Assembly (NCBI GenBank): GCA_964035575.1
Contig: OZ037878.1
Span: 1,178,001-1,242,000 of the forward strand
Direction of reading: 5' to 3'
Length of the DNA stretch: 64,000 nt
Source of the DNA: Rhynchopus sp. YZ270_cl-10
Lineage: Eukaryota; Euglenozoa; Diplonemea; Diplonemida; Diplonemidae
This document shows, in pieces, positions 1-10,208 of the stretch. The notes under the pieces were generated by a model that was given only the letters and a program-made list of their open reading frames with translations, made no database searches and was not told the origin of the DNA. Numbering within the stretch: the stretch's first letter is position 1; each line of letters opens with the position of its first letter. The translations under genes were made by a program, and so were the position numbers.

Positions 1-530
1 TCACATGACCTCAGTGTGAGTGACCCACATGTGACACCGCAAAATTTACCCTGTCTTCGTGCACCTTCGGCACAACGCCGCAGACAGGCCAAACAGCGTT
101 GGAGGAATGCTGTGCAGGTATCAAACATGAGAACCCACTCAACAAGAGACACCTTTTGGCTGTTGAGACTGTTTGGGGTGCAAAGTTTTCCACAATGTTG
201 CAGTAACAGGTGCACATCTTTGAGCATTGTGAGGATGATGTTTTGACATGAGAAGCGTGAAGATGATCCCTGGTGAATACACCACCAATAAAAATAAAGT
301 TACGCTCGCTTCGCTCGCGGAAAAATACCTCAAATTTTTTCTCCCGCTCGCTTCGCGAGCGGGAAAACGCCTCAAAAAAATTTCTCCCCACCACTAGTAC
401 ACAAAACCGGTGTATAAGTCGGCCTGTGCATAAGTCCGATCCTGAGCCCAAATCTGCCCGGACTTATACACGGGTCGTCGGACTTATGCACGGGTCATGG
501 GGGTCGGACTTATGCACGGGGGGGGGGTAG
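1..530. repeat. Terminus of an unidentified mobile element, ending in a poly-G tract
   Basis: There is no convincing coding frame. At 300-362 lie palindromes built on CGCTCGCTTCGCGAGCG. From about 405 to 517 the motif GGACTTATGCACGGG and its inverse (GTGCATAAGTCCG) occur about five times; an array of one motif just inside an element end is typical of DNA-transposon subterminal repeats. The array runs into ten Gs (518-527) followed by TAGG, the same G(n)-TAG junction seen at 52.6-57.7 kb. The left end of the element is outside the window. Confidence 0.45.
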
Positions 531-2208
531 GTATGATGAAAATACTGATTTCGTTTCTTTCTTTATCAGACTAGCTTAAACTCAGATAACAGTTTTTATT
601 TCCCGGTTGCATAAATTAACGTAAAAAGGGAGTGTTTTTCGACTCTGTCTGGCAGCTTCGCTACGTTGAGATTGCCAACAATAATAACCAATAGCACCTT
701 TTTTGCATTGGAGGTGCCATAGGCTGGGGGGTCCTTTTTTTTTGCCGTCCACACCACATTTATTCCTACAGGAGAGACCTGTCGCAAGGGGAGCTGGGAC
801 GCTTGTTGGAACCCCTCAAGAAGGACGGGAAATTGAAGTATGTCCCATCCCCTATCTCATTTTATTTTTGTGCTTGCATCACTAGCTACCATTTGTTGTG
901 TTTGCACCCTATGGCACCGTATGGGGTTTGGTAACCCCACGGAAAACAATTCCTGTACCCGCCAGCACTTTTAACTTCTTTTTCTTAACCTCCAAGTGTT
1001 GGGAACATTTTTGTTGATCCCTATGCTATCAATTTATTGAATGCAAATTATTATGTTGAAATACGTAACCTCCATTTCACTTGAACGTATGTGAACCCAA
1101 CCAACTCCACCAACCCCCCAGGTACGCAACACTGGCTTCCCTGCCCCTCTCTCCGCCGCCGACAGACGCCTAGTTTGTGCCTGGTTGTAAAGAATTTTGT
1201 TTCAATTTTTTTTTGGGTCGGTTCACTACACCTTGTGGCTTTAATAAATAAAATGAGGACAGCTAAAAAAAAGACAAAACAAAATGTAAGTTTTATCCAG
1301 GTGGCATCTACCTGCACTTTAAAAAAAAAAAACTTCAGAAAAAAACCCACCCTCCCCAGCACAAGGTGTGGTTGCAAATTAAGAAAAAAAAAAAACAAAG
1401 AATGGTTCGGGTTGTTAGGCAGGAATGAGGGGGTTTTCACAAAAGTCCCTTAAAATATGTCTTGGGTTGGATTTTGCATGTTGGTTGCAAACAGTAGCAG
1501 AGCAGGGCACCGATTGGGTATCCTCTACTGGAATAACCTCAGCAAATTAAACGAAGTTTTTCCAAAAAAAACTGAGTTGCAGGGGTTTACTTATGGATGT
1601 GCACGAGAAGCACATTTTTTTTTTCTTCTCCATCGTTGAAAATCTGACAACGGTCAGCTACGCCTTTGGTTTTGGTTTCTCCTCCCTTTTTGTAAACAAA
1701 AAAAAAAAGCAAAAAACAAACAAACGTTCGATTTATGGGGGAAAACAAAAAAAAGCAAAAAGTATAAAAAAGCTACCACCCTTCTCCTCATTGCAATGGA
1801 AAAAAATATAGAAGAAAGCAACAATGGACGGAGGGAACCTTGTATTTCAAGTCAGCCTATTTTTTTCACCCCAGTATTGTGCGTCCGACTCCTGAACCGG
1901 TCTTTTCCGATCGTAAGAAGAAGAAAAAATATGGGGATAAGGGGTAGCAGGGGGGAATGGGGAACGAAGCTAACAAAAAAAAAAAAATACCTACAAAGCC
2001 CCCTCCCTCCCCTCCCCTCGCCCCCCCCCCCCTTTTTTTTTGTCCACACACGCCCGCTTGCTTCGGTGCCGACGGGGTTGACCTATTCTTGTGGGCTGCT
2101 TTCGGTGCTATTTTGGTCACTGCATCAGGCCCTCAGCTCCCTGTGGGAAGAGCTCTCATGGTCGCGTGGCATTGCAGGTTCGTTGTGTTGTCCACAGAGA
2201 GAGATTCT
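531..2208. other. AT-rich spacer without a supported gene
   Basis: Homopolymer-rich sequence. The open frames here are short and driven by A or T runs. The stretch at about 547-598 (TTTCTTTCTTTATCAGACTA and onward) recurs almost exactly at 31168-31219, so it is a dispersed repeat. A CACGAGAAG motif on the + strand lies at 1602-1610, and a GTATTTCAAGTC tail at about 1842-1853 resembles the 3' end of the spacer module described elsewhere. Confidence 0.5.
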
Positions 2209-2326
2209 ATGACGTTTCTCAGGCTCCCTCTCCGGAATCGAACCCTAATTCCCCGTTACCCGTTACAGCCACGGTAGTCCACTACACTACCGCCAAAAGC
2301 TGATAGGGCAGATACCGTCTATCAAG
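2209..2326 (-). pseudogene. Fragment of nuclear 18S (SSU) rRNA
   Basis: The minus strand reads TCTGCCCTATCAGC, then TAGTGTAGTGGACTACC, then ACGGGTAACGGGGAATTAGG and GATTCCGGAGAGGGAGCC, ending GAGAAACG. This is the universally conserved 5' domain of eukaryotic SSU rRNA, just before the GGCTACCAC stretch of functional genes. Similarity stops abruptly after GAGAAACG at 2209, and only about 115 bp are present, so this is a displaced fragment, not a working gene. The TAGTGTA.TGGACTACC form of the helix is known from kinetoplastids and ciliates, but it is too short to classify the organism. Confidence 0.85.
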
Positions 2327-2668
2327 CCGAAGAGTTCCTCTTTTATAAAAAAAAAAACGACTCAAAACATAACCCAACCCCTTTCAGCACACTAAAAAAC
2401 ACAACACAACTCCCCACCTTCCCTGGAATATGCTTCTGTGAACCCCCCCCCTCCCCTCTCCCTTTTCTTCCGTTCCCTCCCTTCATTTTTAAGGCCCGCC
2501 CACGACAGAGTGAAAAAAATCCACAGCTTTGATTTTCATTAAAACAGTCTTTTAATTTTTTTCCCTTTGATAACACAATAACCCTGAACACTTTTCTTTT
2601 CTCTCTCTCTCTCTCTTTTATTGCTAAATCCTTTGGAGTATAGCTGCCACCTCAATTTTTTTTTTTAT

Positions 2669-3890
2669 ATGGCACCTACCCCTCCTCCGACCTCTCAGGT
2701 TCAGAGGTTTAGTGCGACGGGGGGGAGTGGTTCATATGAGGGGAGGATGTTTGCAGCAGAGGAGCACATGCCCCCTCCACAACCTGCTTTGTGCATGTCC
2801 CCCGAGGTGTTGCCCTATGCTCAGGACGGTTCGAAGACGACGAGAGAGAGTCAGAATATCGCAGACGAATCAACACAACGTCCACAAACGAGTGGAGGAA
2901 TAGGCAGAGACATGCCTGCAGCTAAGGAGGACTTTCTCTTGACCCTGCCCTCGAATATCCAGGCATCGCTCCGGACGTTTGAAGAGCTTCAGATGCAAAA
3001 AACGCAGCTGCTTTCATCTAGCGCGAAGCTTCCCACATCACGGTCCAACTCCGATGCGACGCCTCCGATATCGTTCATAGGAAGGTCAAACAGTACAGGA
3101 AGGATGTTGCAAGGGTCGGGCTCGTCTGCGCGCCTCCCTGCTGCGTCGCGTGGGGCAGAGGCGGCGCAGAAGCTTCAGGTAGCAGAGTCGGTGATGCGGA
3201 AGCTGCACAAACGCAACCAAAAGCTTACCACGGAGAATCTGGAGTTGAGGGCGCAGGTTGCGCAGGGTGGTGGAGGTGGAGGTGGAGGTGGGGGTGCTGA
3301 TGACAGATCAGAGGTGGCAGGTTTGAAGGAGCAGGTACGTCAGTTGGAGAGGCAGTTGAGGATGGGTGGTGGAGGGGGTGGTGGTGGTGGGGGTGGTGGT
3401 GAGAAAGGCATAAGTGAAGCCCCGCTCCCGACGCTGGCGGAGCAGTACCGTGAGCTGCTCGATTCAAACATCGCGTCGGTGACAGACGCAACGGCGACGT
3501 CGAAGATCAACAAGGAGGTCAAGTCCTTCTTTGTTACACTCAGGCGAAAAATACACTCAGACATGCTGACCCACGAATTAGATAGGTTGACGTGGAATTC
3601 AAGAATGGCAGAAGCAGAGGAAAATGTATGCGGGGGATGTGGTGACATGAAATGTCCATTTTTTTTCTTTCAATTTTTCAAAGTGAAAAAGTTATAAAAG
3701 GTCGTGTCCACGTTTTGTTTTGGTACATTCATTTTACAATACGGATTGTTACAGAACACGTTTTGCGTTTCAGTGCGTACATAACAACAACGAGCAATTA
3801 TTCGTCATCAATCGTGCCCATTTATCCACCACACAAAACAGATGTGCGAGCAACACGTGCAACAGAGTCTCGCTGCGTAACGTTCTTTGA
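2669..3890 (+). CDS. Coiled-coil protein with poly-glycine linkers, probably two exons
   Basis: Start chosen at MAPTPPPTS (2669), which follows a T-rich tract; the upstream in-frame ATG at 2621 would add a phenylalanine-rich, unlikely N-terminus. The first ~150 residues are low-complexity and rich in Ser, Pro and Thr. A heptad-like region (residues about 175-240) follows, broken by two runs of 10-12 glycines, and then a helical C-terminal part with a TLRRKIHSDML motif. Read straight through, the frame ends in an implausible FFFFQFF tail at 3697. A GTATGC donor at 3626 and a TTTCAG acceptor at 3773 instead join exon 1 (2669-3625) in phase to exon 2 (3774-3890), giving 357 residues. The family is not recognised; the architecture suggests a cytoskeletal or basal-body protein, which is inference. 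The splice is not proven. Confidence 0.7.
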
Positions 3891-5039
3891 TGGGGCGTGT
3901 ACGACATATGTGCACCTACAGTCCTCACCCCAGGCGCCATCGTCCTCTGGTGAACAACTACTTATCGTGCCTGCGGTGCTGTTTCGCTGTGGTTCCATTT
4001 ACACAGCACCCAGCAACTACCCCCTGGCCCAGCCAGCTTCGTTGTGTCTGCACGAAAGGCACATTCATCTTTCAAGTTTTTGTTTTCTTTCCTTTCATAT
4101 TTCTAAAACAGCGCAATACGTGTTGCTAAAACACAAAACTGACCTCCGAAAGTAAGTTACACGGGGAAAAAAAGAACAAAAAACCACACGGCACCTCATG
4201 TTTTTTTCTTCTTCTTCTTACTTTTTGTTCCAAATGAGTTAGAGAATGCAACAGCAGGACACACTGAACCCATCTCCGTCTTCTGCAATGATTCTGCTTG
4301 TGGATGTTCTGCGTCCATTCTGCGCTCGTTGTGTTGTGTCCAGCATCCTGGCAGTCGCATGACCTGAGCCTGCATCAGCAGAGGCATTTGCATCTTAGAC
4401 AGAAGGTGTCAGCAGGCCACTGTACTCCAGTGTACGTTCCTGTTGAGGAACACTCTTTGTGTGTGGTTTTCTTCGCAGCTCAGGAGGATGATTGTGAATT
4501 GTGCTACTGTCGCCAAGAAGCGTAGCCTGAGGGGGTATCGTTCGTGAGTAAGGTTGTGCATCTTTCAAGTGTGGTGCATGACCAGAGGAGAGACGTCCCT
4601 TCTGCTCTCAATGCAGTGAAGGCAAGGGGAGGGAGGGAGGGAGGGTGGGGGTGGAGGGAGGGGTGCAGCGCTTCCGCTTTTTGTGTGGGGCTGGTGTATG
4701 AGACAACAGCTGATCAGAGGAGCAGACTCTAGGAAGTGCGGTGGTCCTCTTTGTGGCCAAACGTACGCCGAGCATCTGCGAGAGCTCCCTCCCTCCCTCC
4801 CTCCTCCTAACAGTTCCGCCGGATGATGACAAAACTTAATAATTTGGCAATTTGCGTATGAGGCAACAGCTGCTGATTACAACATTTAGAAGACGAGACT
4901 GACTTTCCCATGCACGGCTGAAGGTAGTTTCGGCTGTTGGCCTGCATATTGCAGCTTCCGTTTTCATCTCTTTGTTTCTTGCTTGTCCACACCTTCTCCA
5001 CGATAAACGCCACAGCACAAAACACAAAAAACACAAAAA
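3891..5039. other. Spacer between the coiled-coil gene and Ubl-LRR gene 1
   Basis: No gene is supported. The GC content of 3891-4530 is higher than that of typical spacers here and holds short cysteine-rich frames, but none keeps a start and an extended frame. CACGAAAGGCAC at 4051-4062 is a variant of the CACGAGAGG spacer motif. From about 4720 to 5039 lies the upstream cassette of the Ubl-LRR gene, which recurs at about 21577-21880. Confidence 0.5.
4720..5039 (+). repeat. Upstream cassette of Ubl-LRR gene 1 (duplicated)
   Basis: About 300 bp, starting at GGAGCAGACTCTAGGAAGTG and containing a TCCC/CCTC tract, a GCAATTTGCGTATGAGGCAA segment and the leader just before the ATG. It is repeated nearly identically at 21577-21880, there no longer followed by an LRR gene. 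A shorter leader part recurs at 19945-20040 before gene 2. This marks a cassette-sized duplication of promoter plus gene. Confidence 0.85.
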
Positions 5040-6092
5040 ATGGATATCACAATAAAGGATTTTGATGAGAAGGAACATGTGGTGGAGGTGGGTGTGGATG
5101 ATGCACTTGGACACCTGCGTCTGAAGGTGGCGTCTGCAGCAGGGTTGCAGGAAGACAGCTTTCAGATGACTTTCAGAGGGGAGGTGCTGCGTGAAGAGGA
5201 GGGCATCAAGGAGCTGAGTGCTGGGGACACGATTATGCTCATGAGGACAACGAAGTTTGCTGCCATTGCAGCACTTCACGCATTGGGCGAGACAGACCTG
5301 ACAAAAGAGAGGTTGGAGACTGTGGACGATCCGGACGTTGCGCGTTTGCTTTTGGAGGCGGAGGTTGCGACTGTGATTCCTGAAGACTTCTTGCAACAGA
5401 GTGAGTTAACGCGACTTGACCTTAGTGCTGTGTCGGTCGTCACCGAAATAGGGAATGGCTTCCTGTACAATTGCCCACAGTTGACAGAGCTTGACCTTTC
5501 AGGGTTGTGCAATGTGACTGTGATAGGAGCTAGCTTCATCAACGACACCGATGGATTGGAGAGCATCAACCTGTCGGGGTTCGGCAGTGTCACTAAAATA
5601 GGTGGCCGCTTTCTTGCCTACTCTGCATTGCGAACGGTCGACCTCTCTGTGTTTCGCCGCCTGACTGTGATTGAGAGGGCTTTTCTTCGCAGCTGCGAGG
5701 ATTTGACGTCCGTGGACCTTTCGGGGTTGAGCAATGTCACCGAAATAGGTGACGGATTTGTTGACAACTGCTCGGCGTTGGAGAGAGTTTGTCTTTCGGG
5801 GCTGAGGAGTGTCGTTACCGTTGGACAGGGCTTCTTTGCGCGTTGCTCAGGCTTGCAAGTCGTCGATGGCCTGTCTGCGTTGAGTGGGGTCAGGAGTATT
5901 GGGAAGGGCTTCTTCATGTCCTGCTCAGGGTTAACAAGAATGGATGCATCAGGGTTGAGCAAGGACGCTCTGGTTGTGAGGAGGTTGCTTGAGAAAGAAG
6001 TGTTTTTTCCGACAATCACTGACGTGATTCACGGGCTGAGATGCGAGACTGACAACGTGCCCGACCCCGCAACCGTGCAGAAAGAAGGGTGA
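5040..6092 (+). CDS. Ubiquitin-like domain plus leucine-rich repeat protein, paralogue 1
   Basis: 350 residues in a single exon. Residues 1-72 form a ubiquitin-like fold: LRLKVASAAGL, then a FRGEVL strand matching the F-x-G-K-x-L of ubiquitin, then SAGDTIMLM. A short helical linker follows (about 73-115). From about 118 to 315 there are about eight LRRs of 23-24 residues of the BspA/LRR_5 type, with the framework LTxLDLSGLxNVTxIGxxFLxxC. There is no signal peptide or membrane segment, so the protein is probably cytoplasmic. It is preceded by CTTCTCCAC and a CACAG acceptor-like site about 25 bp before the ATG. The paralogue at 20041-21087 is identical in the Ubl part. A recognition or adaptor role linked to ubiquitin-type signalling is inference; the family function is unknown. 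Confidence 0.9.
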   Translation: MDITIKDFDEKEHVVEVGVDDALGHLRLKVASAAGLQEDSFQMTFRGEVLREEEGIKELSAGDTIMLMRTTKFAAIAALHALGETDLTKERLETVDDPDVARLLLEAEVATVIPEDFLQQSELTRLDLSAVSVVTEIGNGFLYNCPQLTELDLSGLCNVTVIGASFINDTDGLESINLSGFGSVTKIGGRFLAYSALRTVDLSVFRRLTVIERAFLRSCEDLTSVDLSGLSNVTEIGDGFVDNCSALERVCLSGLRSVVTVGQGFFARCSGLQVVDGLSALSGVRSIGKGFFMSCSGLTRMDASGLSKDALVVRRLLEKEVFFPTITDVIHGLRCETDNVPDPATVQKEG

Positions 6093-6590
6093 GGTGGAAG
6101 CGTCTTCATGCAGACACAGAGCCCTCTGAGGAAAGGGAAGCAGGGTAGGGTTCGCCTGCGTGCAGTTTCAGCCTTTTTTCTTGTTCCCTCATGCGATGGT
6201 GGTGAAGACGTGTTGCGGTACATCTTTCAAGTTTTCTTTCTTTTCCCTGTTTTTCAGTCGCAACACAAAACAGACAAAACAAGACATTCCCACCTCCCTC
6301 AAGAGTTTATGCAGCGTTTTTACCACCTCCCTCCCCAACCTGAAAGAAGAAGGTATCATTTGATTGAGGACAAGGTCCTCTGGCGGTCATTTGGGTAACT
6401 CCCTCACATCTGCCTGTCAACCTTGGGAAGAGACCTGTCTGTGCTGCACCTCAGCACGAGAGGGGCAGACTCTAGGAAGTGCGGTGGTCCTCTTTGTAGG
6501 CTTCAATTGTTTGTACTCCCCTTCCCACCACCGCCACCCAACACCAGATATTATCTTTGTTCCCAACACCTCCCAAAGCAACACAGCAAC
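6093..6590 (+). repeat. Downstream cassette of Ubl-LRR gene 1, also the MetE leader
   Basis: Nearly identical to 21088-21440 after paralogue 2 (same TTCATGCAGACACAGAGCCC and the GGACAAGGTCCTCTGGCGG block). At about 6447 it jumps to CACCTCAGCACGAGAGGGGC, which also starts the upstream cassette; compared with copy 2, about 110 bp are missing here. The last 100 bp before MetE are pyrimidine-rich with AG dinucleotides (CACCAG at about 6545) that could serve as a 3' splice acceptor. Confidence 0.8.
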
Positions 6591-8930
6591 ATGTCGCTCC
6601 CAACCAGCACCCTTGGCTTCCCCCGTGTCGGAGGGAGGCGTGAGCTGAAGGCAGCCCTGGAGAAGCACTGGGCAGGCAACCTCAGCGAGGCGGAGCTGCT
6701 CTCTGTGCGCGACTCTGTGCTGGCAGAGGCGGTGCGCATCCAGGGCGGTGCCGGTGTGTCCTGTATTGGGGTGGGCGACTCGACACTCTACGATCACGTG
6801 CTGGACTGGAATGTGCGCTTTGGGCTGACGAGCAAGCGCTTTGCAAGTGCAGGCGCACCGGGCACCCTCGCAAACTACTTCGCCCAGGCAAAGGGGGCAG
6901 GGGACTGCACGGCCCTGCAGCTGCTGAAGTACTTTGACACGAACTACCACATTCTGGTGCCCGAGATTGACGCAGGGGTGGCTGCCGAGGTGGCGAAGCC
7001 GTCGCATGCGACCTTCTTTGCCGACTACGTGCACATTGTGAAGCACGCACAGCAGGTGGCAGCAGGCCTCCCGCAGCAGCCGAAGTGCGTGCCGATTGTG
7101 CTCGGCCCAGTGACCTTCGCACACCTGAGCAAGATTGCCGGGACGGACACGGCGGAGACGCTGGCAGAGGCGCTGGTGCCCTTGTACGCACGTCTGTTCA
7201 AGGAGCTGGAGGCAGCTGGGGGTGTGTCAGACGTGCAGATCCACGAGCCGTGGCTGGGGACGTCGGGTGCGGACGAGGCGTCGGTCCTGAACACCACAAA
7301 GCGCATCCACGAGCAGCTGGCGGCAGCGGCTGCGTCGTGCAGCATCGCGGTGAACCTGTGTGTGCACCACGAGAGCGTGTCGGAGGCGGTGTACACGACA
7401 CTGGTTTCGATTGAGGGGGTGGCGACGGTGACACTGGACCTGTGCCGCAGCAAGGGGGCGATTGAGGTGCTGCAGAAGATCGGCTTCCCGCATGCGACGA
7501 AGCGCCTTGGGGCGGGGGTGGTGGACGGGCGCAGTGTGTGGGCCAACGACGCACACACGCGGTCCCTTCTGGCGCGCGTGCTCTCTGTTGTGCCTGCGTC
7601 GCGTGTGGACATTGCTGCGTCGTGCTCTCTGCAGCACGTGCCCTACGACGCGTCGGTGGAGACCTTTGTTGTGCACAAGGCAGGGGCTGTCGATGTGGCG
7701 GCGTCTGCAGCACTGACAGAGCGCATCGCCTTTGCTGTGCAGAAGGTGGCGCAGCTTGTGGCCCTGTCGCAGAACCCGCCTGCAGCAAGCGCAACGGCGA
7801 CGGCAGTGTGGGCCGGGGAGGACAACATCAGTGTGACGTCGGTGGCGGCAGCAGAGCTGACGCGGAGCAAGGCATACGAGGCACGTCGTGGCAACCAGGT
7901 GGACCTCCCTGCCCTGGCCACCAGCACGATCGGGTCCTTCCCGCAGACGGACGCGATCCGGCGTGCGCGCCAGCAGCACCGCACCGGGAAGATGGACGCT
8001 GCTGCCTACCGCACCTTCATCGAGGGCGTCATCAGTGAGAACGTCGGCCTCCAGCGCGACCTTGGCCTCGACGTCTTCGTGCACGGCGAGCCTGAGCGTG
8101 CGGACATGGTGGAGTACTTTGGGGAGCGCCTGGAGGGGATGGTCATCACCCGCCTTGGGTGGGTGCAGTCGTACGGGTCGCGGTGTGTGCGTCCTCCGAT
8201 CATCTACGCAGACGTGGTGCGGCGTGGGGCGCTGACGGTGGCCGAGTTTGCACACGCACAGAAGGAGAGCGGGTGCACACCTGTGAAGGGGATGCTGACG
8301 GGGCCGGTGACGATTCTGAACTGGTCGTTCTGCAGGACGGACGTGCCGCGTTCGGAGCAGGCGATGCAGCTGGCGCGTGCAGTGTCGGACGAGATCCGCG
8401 ACCTGGAGGACGCAGGGTGCCGCATTGTGCAGGTCGACGAGGCGGCGGTGCGTGAACGCATGCCGCTCAAGGCGTCCGACAGTGCGACGTACATGCGGTG
8501 GGCGGTCGATGCCTTCCGTCTGTGCACTGCGTCGGCACGTCCCGAGACCATGGTGGCAACCCACATGTGCTACTCGTCCTTCGACGACGCAACGACGCTC
8601 CGTGCGATTGACGAGATGGACGCAGACGTGCTGCTCATTGAGAACTCACGTGGCGCCAACACCGTCCTCGGTGCACTGTCCGACTACGGCTATGGCCGTG
8701 ACATTGGGTTTGGTGTGTACGACGTGCACTCTGCCGAGGTCCCGCAGGTCGACGTTCTGGTGAAGCGCCTGAGCGAGATTGTCGGCACAACACACCTCCC
8801 GACCTCGCGTGTGTGGATCAACCCCGACTGCGGGCTGAAGACACGTCGTTGGGAGGAGGTGACACCCTCCCTCAAGAACATGGTGGAGGCAACACGCATT
8901 GTGCGTGCGGAGTGTGCACAGACTTCATAG
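6591..8930 (+). CDS. metE: Cobalamin-independent methionine synthase (5-methyltetrahydropteroyltriglutamate-homocysteine methyltransferase)
   Basis: 779 residues starting MSLPTSTLGFPRVG, typical of the family (E. coli MetE has 753). The enzyme transfers the methyl group of 5-methyl-tetrahydrofolate polyglutamate to homocysteine to form methionine. Zinc ligands can be placed by comparison with E. coli H641, C643, E665 and C726: H658 and C660 in THMCYSSFDD, E684 in LLIENSRG, and C747 in NPDCGLKTR. The second half begins near TIGSFPQTDAIRRAR. The start was chosen because it begins the conserved N-terminal strand; a longer in-frame extension upstream falls in the duplicated LRR spacer and is not conserved. 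Single exon, GC-rich third positions and strong codon bias suggest high expression. The product should be cytosolic and feed S-adenosylmethionine supply. Confidence 0.97.
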   Translation: MSLPTSTLGFPRVGGRRELKAALEKHWAGNLSEAELLSVRDSVLAEAVRIQGGAGVSCIGVGDSTLYDHVLDWNVRFGLTSKRFASAGAPGTLANYFAQAKGAGDCTALQLLKYFDTNYHILVPEIDAGVAAEVAKPSHATFFADYVHIVKHAQQVAAGLPQQPKCVPIVLGPVTFAHLSKIAGTDTAETLAEALVPLYARLFKELEAAGGVSDVQIHEPWLGTSGADEASVLNTTKRIHEQLAAAAASCSIAVNLCVHHESVSEAVYTTLVSIEGVATVTLDLCRSKGAIEVLQKIGFPHATKRLGAGVVDGRSVWANDAHTRSLLARVLSVVPASRVDIAASCSLQHVPYDASVETFVVHKAGAVDVAASAALTERIAFAVQKVAQLVALSQNPPAASATATAVWAGEDNISVTSVAAAELTRSKAYEARRGNQVDLPALATSTIGSFPQTDAIRRARQQHRTGKMDAAAYRTFIEGVISENVGLQRDLGLDVFVHGEPERADMVEYFGERLEGMVITRLGWVQSYGSRCVRPPIIYADVVRRGALTVAEFAHAQKESGCTPVKGMLTGPVTILNWSFCRTDVPRSEQAMQLARAVSDEIRDLEDAGCRIVQVDEAAVRERMPLKASDSATYMRWAVDAFRLCTASARPETMVATHMCYSSFDDATTLRAIDEMDADVLLIENSRGANTVLGALSDYGYGRDIGFGVYDVHSAEVPQVDVLVKRLSEIVGTTHLPTSRVWINPDCGLKTRRWEEVTPSLKNMVEATRIVRAECAQTS

Positions 8931-10208
8931 GTCACTGAATAGGGTCGTCGGGAGTGTGGAGGATTTTCTTGTGGTGGTTTCAGACCGGCGGGGAAAGGGA
9001 TGGCTGTTCTGAAGGCCCGTTCAAAGCTCTCTGTTCCTTTGTGGGTTGTGTTGGTTTGTTCAGAAGCCAACTCAGCAAAGGGGCTGAGCCGGCTGATTTT
9101 GTTGTTTTTTTCTTTTCTATTTTTCCTTACACGTAGTGTTATTAGAAACTCGAGTAATAAAGCCAACGTTTAATCGCCTGATACCGACTATTTTCTCCTC
9201 CCCTTTAAAAATCACTTGCGCCAAAATTCAGATCTCATACACTGTTTTTGGCTGCGTTCAACGAAAATAATCTTCCCCCCTTTTTCTAGTCGAGTAATCA
9301 AGATCAGTTGGCGACTGTAAGAGTCGAGTTTTTTGTTTGCCTTTTTAAAAAATTACTGTCGTGGAGGAGTCGGACAGAACCAATGAGATTTGTTTTGTTG
9401 CCAATAATCCTGCTCAATGTGGGCACCAGAGATACACCACACGTCATCACGTGTTGTGTTGAAACCAACGGTCTGTGCAGTACCCTAGGGGTTGTGTTTT
9501 GGAAAAACCTTTCCAAGCCATCACCCCTCTTTGTGCAGCAGGGGGTTTCCTTCTCTGTCTTTTTCTCTCTTTTTTCTCTTCTTCTTGACCAACATATCAC
9601 TTCTTTATTGTCATTTTTTGCGCTTTATTTGCTTTCAGTTTTTTGTTGTGAGGACGTTACGCTGTCATGATGTCGTTAGGTTCATGACACCAAATTCTAT
9701 TTTAGAAGTGTGTACGTGAGGTACGTTCTTTCAAGTTTTATTGTTTTTTTTTCCCCCTCCCCCGAACCCCGCATCTGCTGCCTGCTTGTTAGCAGCGCGT
9801 TGCTTCTCCCTTTCGCTTGAGAGAAGCGGCTGCGACGCTTGACGCTGATGCGCAGATGTGGGGTGTGTGGGCACCCGCCCCTTTTTATTTCAAAGTGACT
9901 TAAGCACGAGAGGCTTAGGGTCATCTTATAATTTTATCTTTTTCCCCCCTTTTTTTCGGCTTGTGTGTCATCGGCATACACGTCATCCTATAACATCCTG
10001 CTTTTCTTTTGTGGGCACATTGTCCTTTACCCCGCGAAGCGAACAGGCATACAACCTATCTTCAAATGAAGAACAACAAGAAAAATCATCGACCCCCCTT
10101 TTTTTTTTGACCTTCCACATTTTGCCCCTACCCACACACTACCCTGTATCCTCTATCCACCACCCACCCCACCCCACTAAAGGAACGTAACGCCAACGCC
10201 ATCACAAA
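8931..10208. other. Spacer between MetE and the phosphatidylethanolamine methyltransferase
   Basis: AT-rich with long T tracts and no supported gene. It contains GTGACTTAAGCACGAGAGGC at about 9895-9914, one of the conserved + strand spacer motifs, followed by TTAGGGTCATCTTATAA. The last 80 bp before the next gene are strongly pyrimidine-rich (CCACCACCCACCCCACCCC) and end ACTAAAG, an acceptor-like context. Confidence 0.5.

Noticed and set aside
4196-4530. Cysteine-rich frames before Ubl-LRR gene 1
   Set aside because: They are split over three frames with no start, splice sites or repeated pattern that would join them.
7227-8564. 445-codon frame on the minus strand across MetE
   Set aside because: Shadow of the GC-biased MetE coding strand; composition is rich in Arg, His and Pro with no domain.
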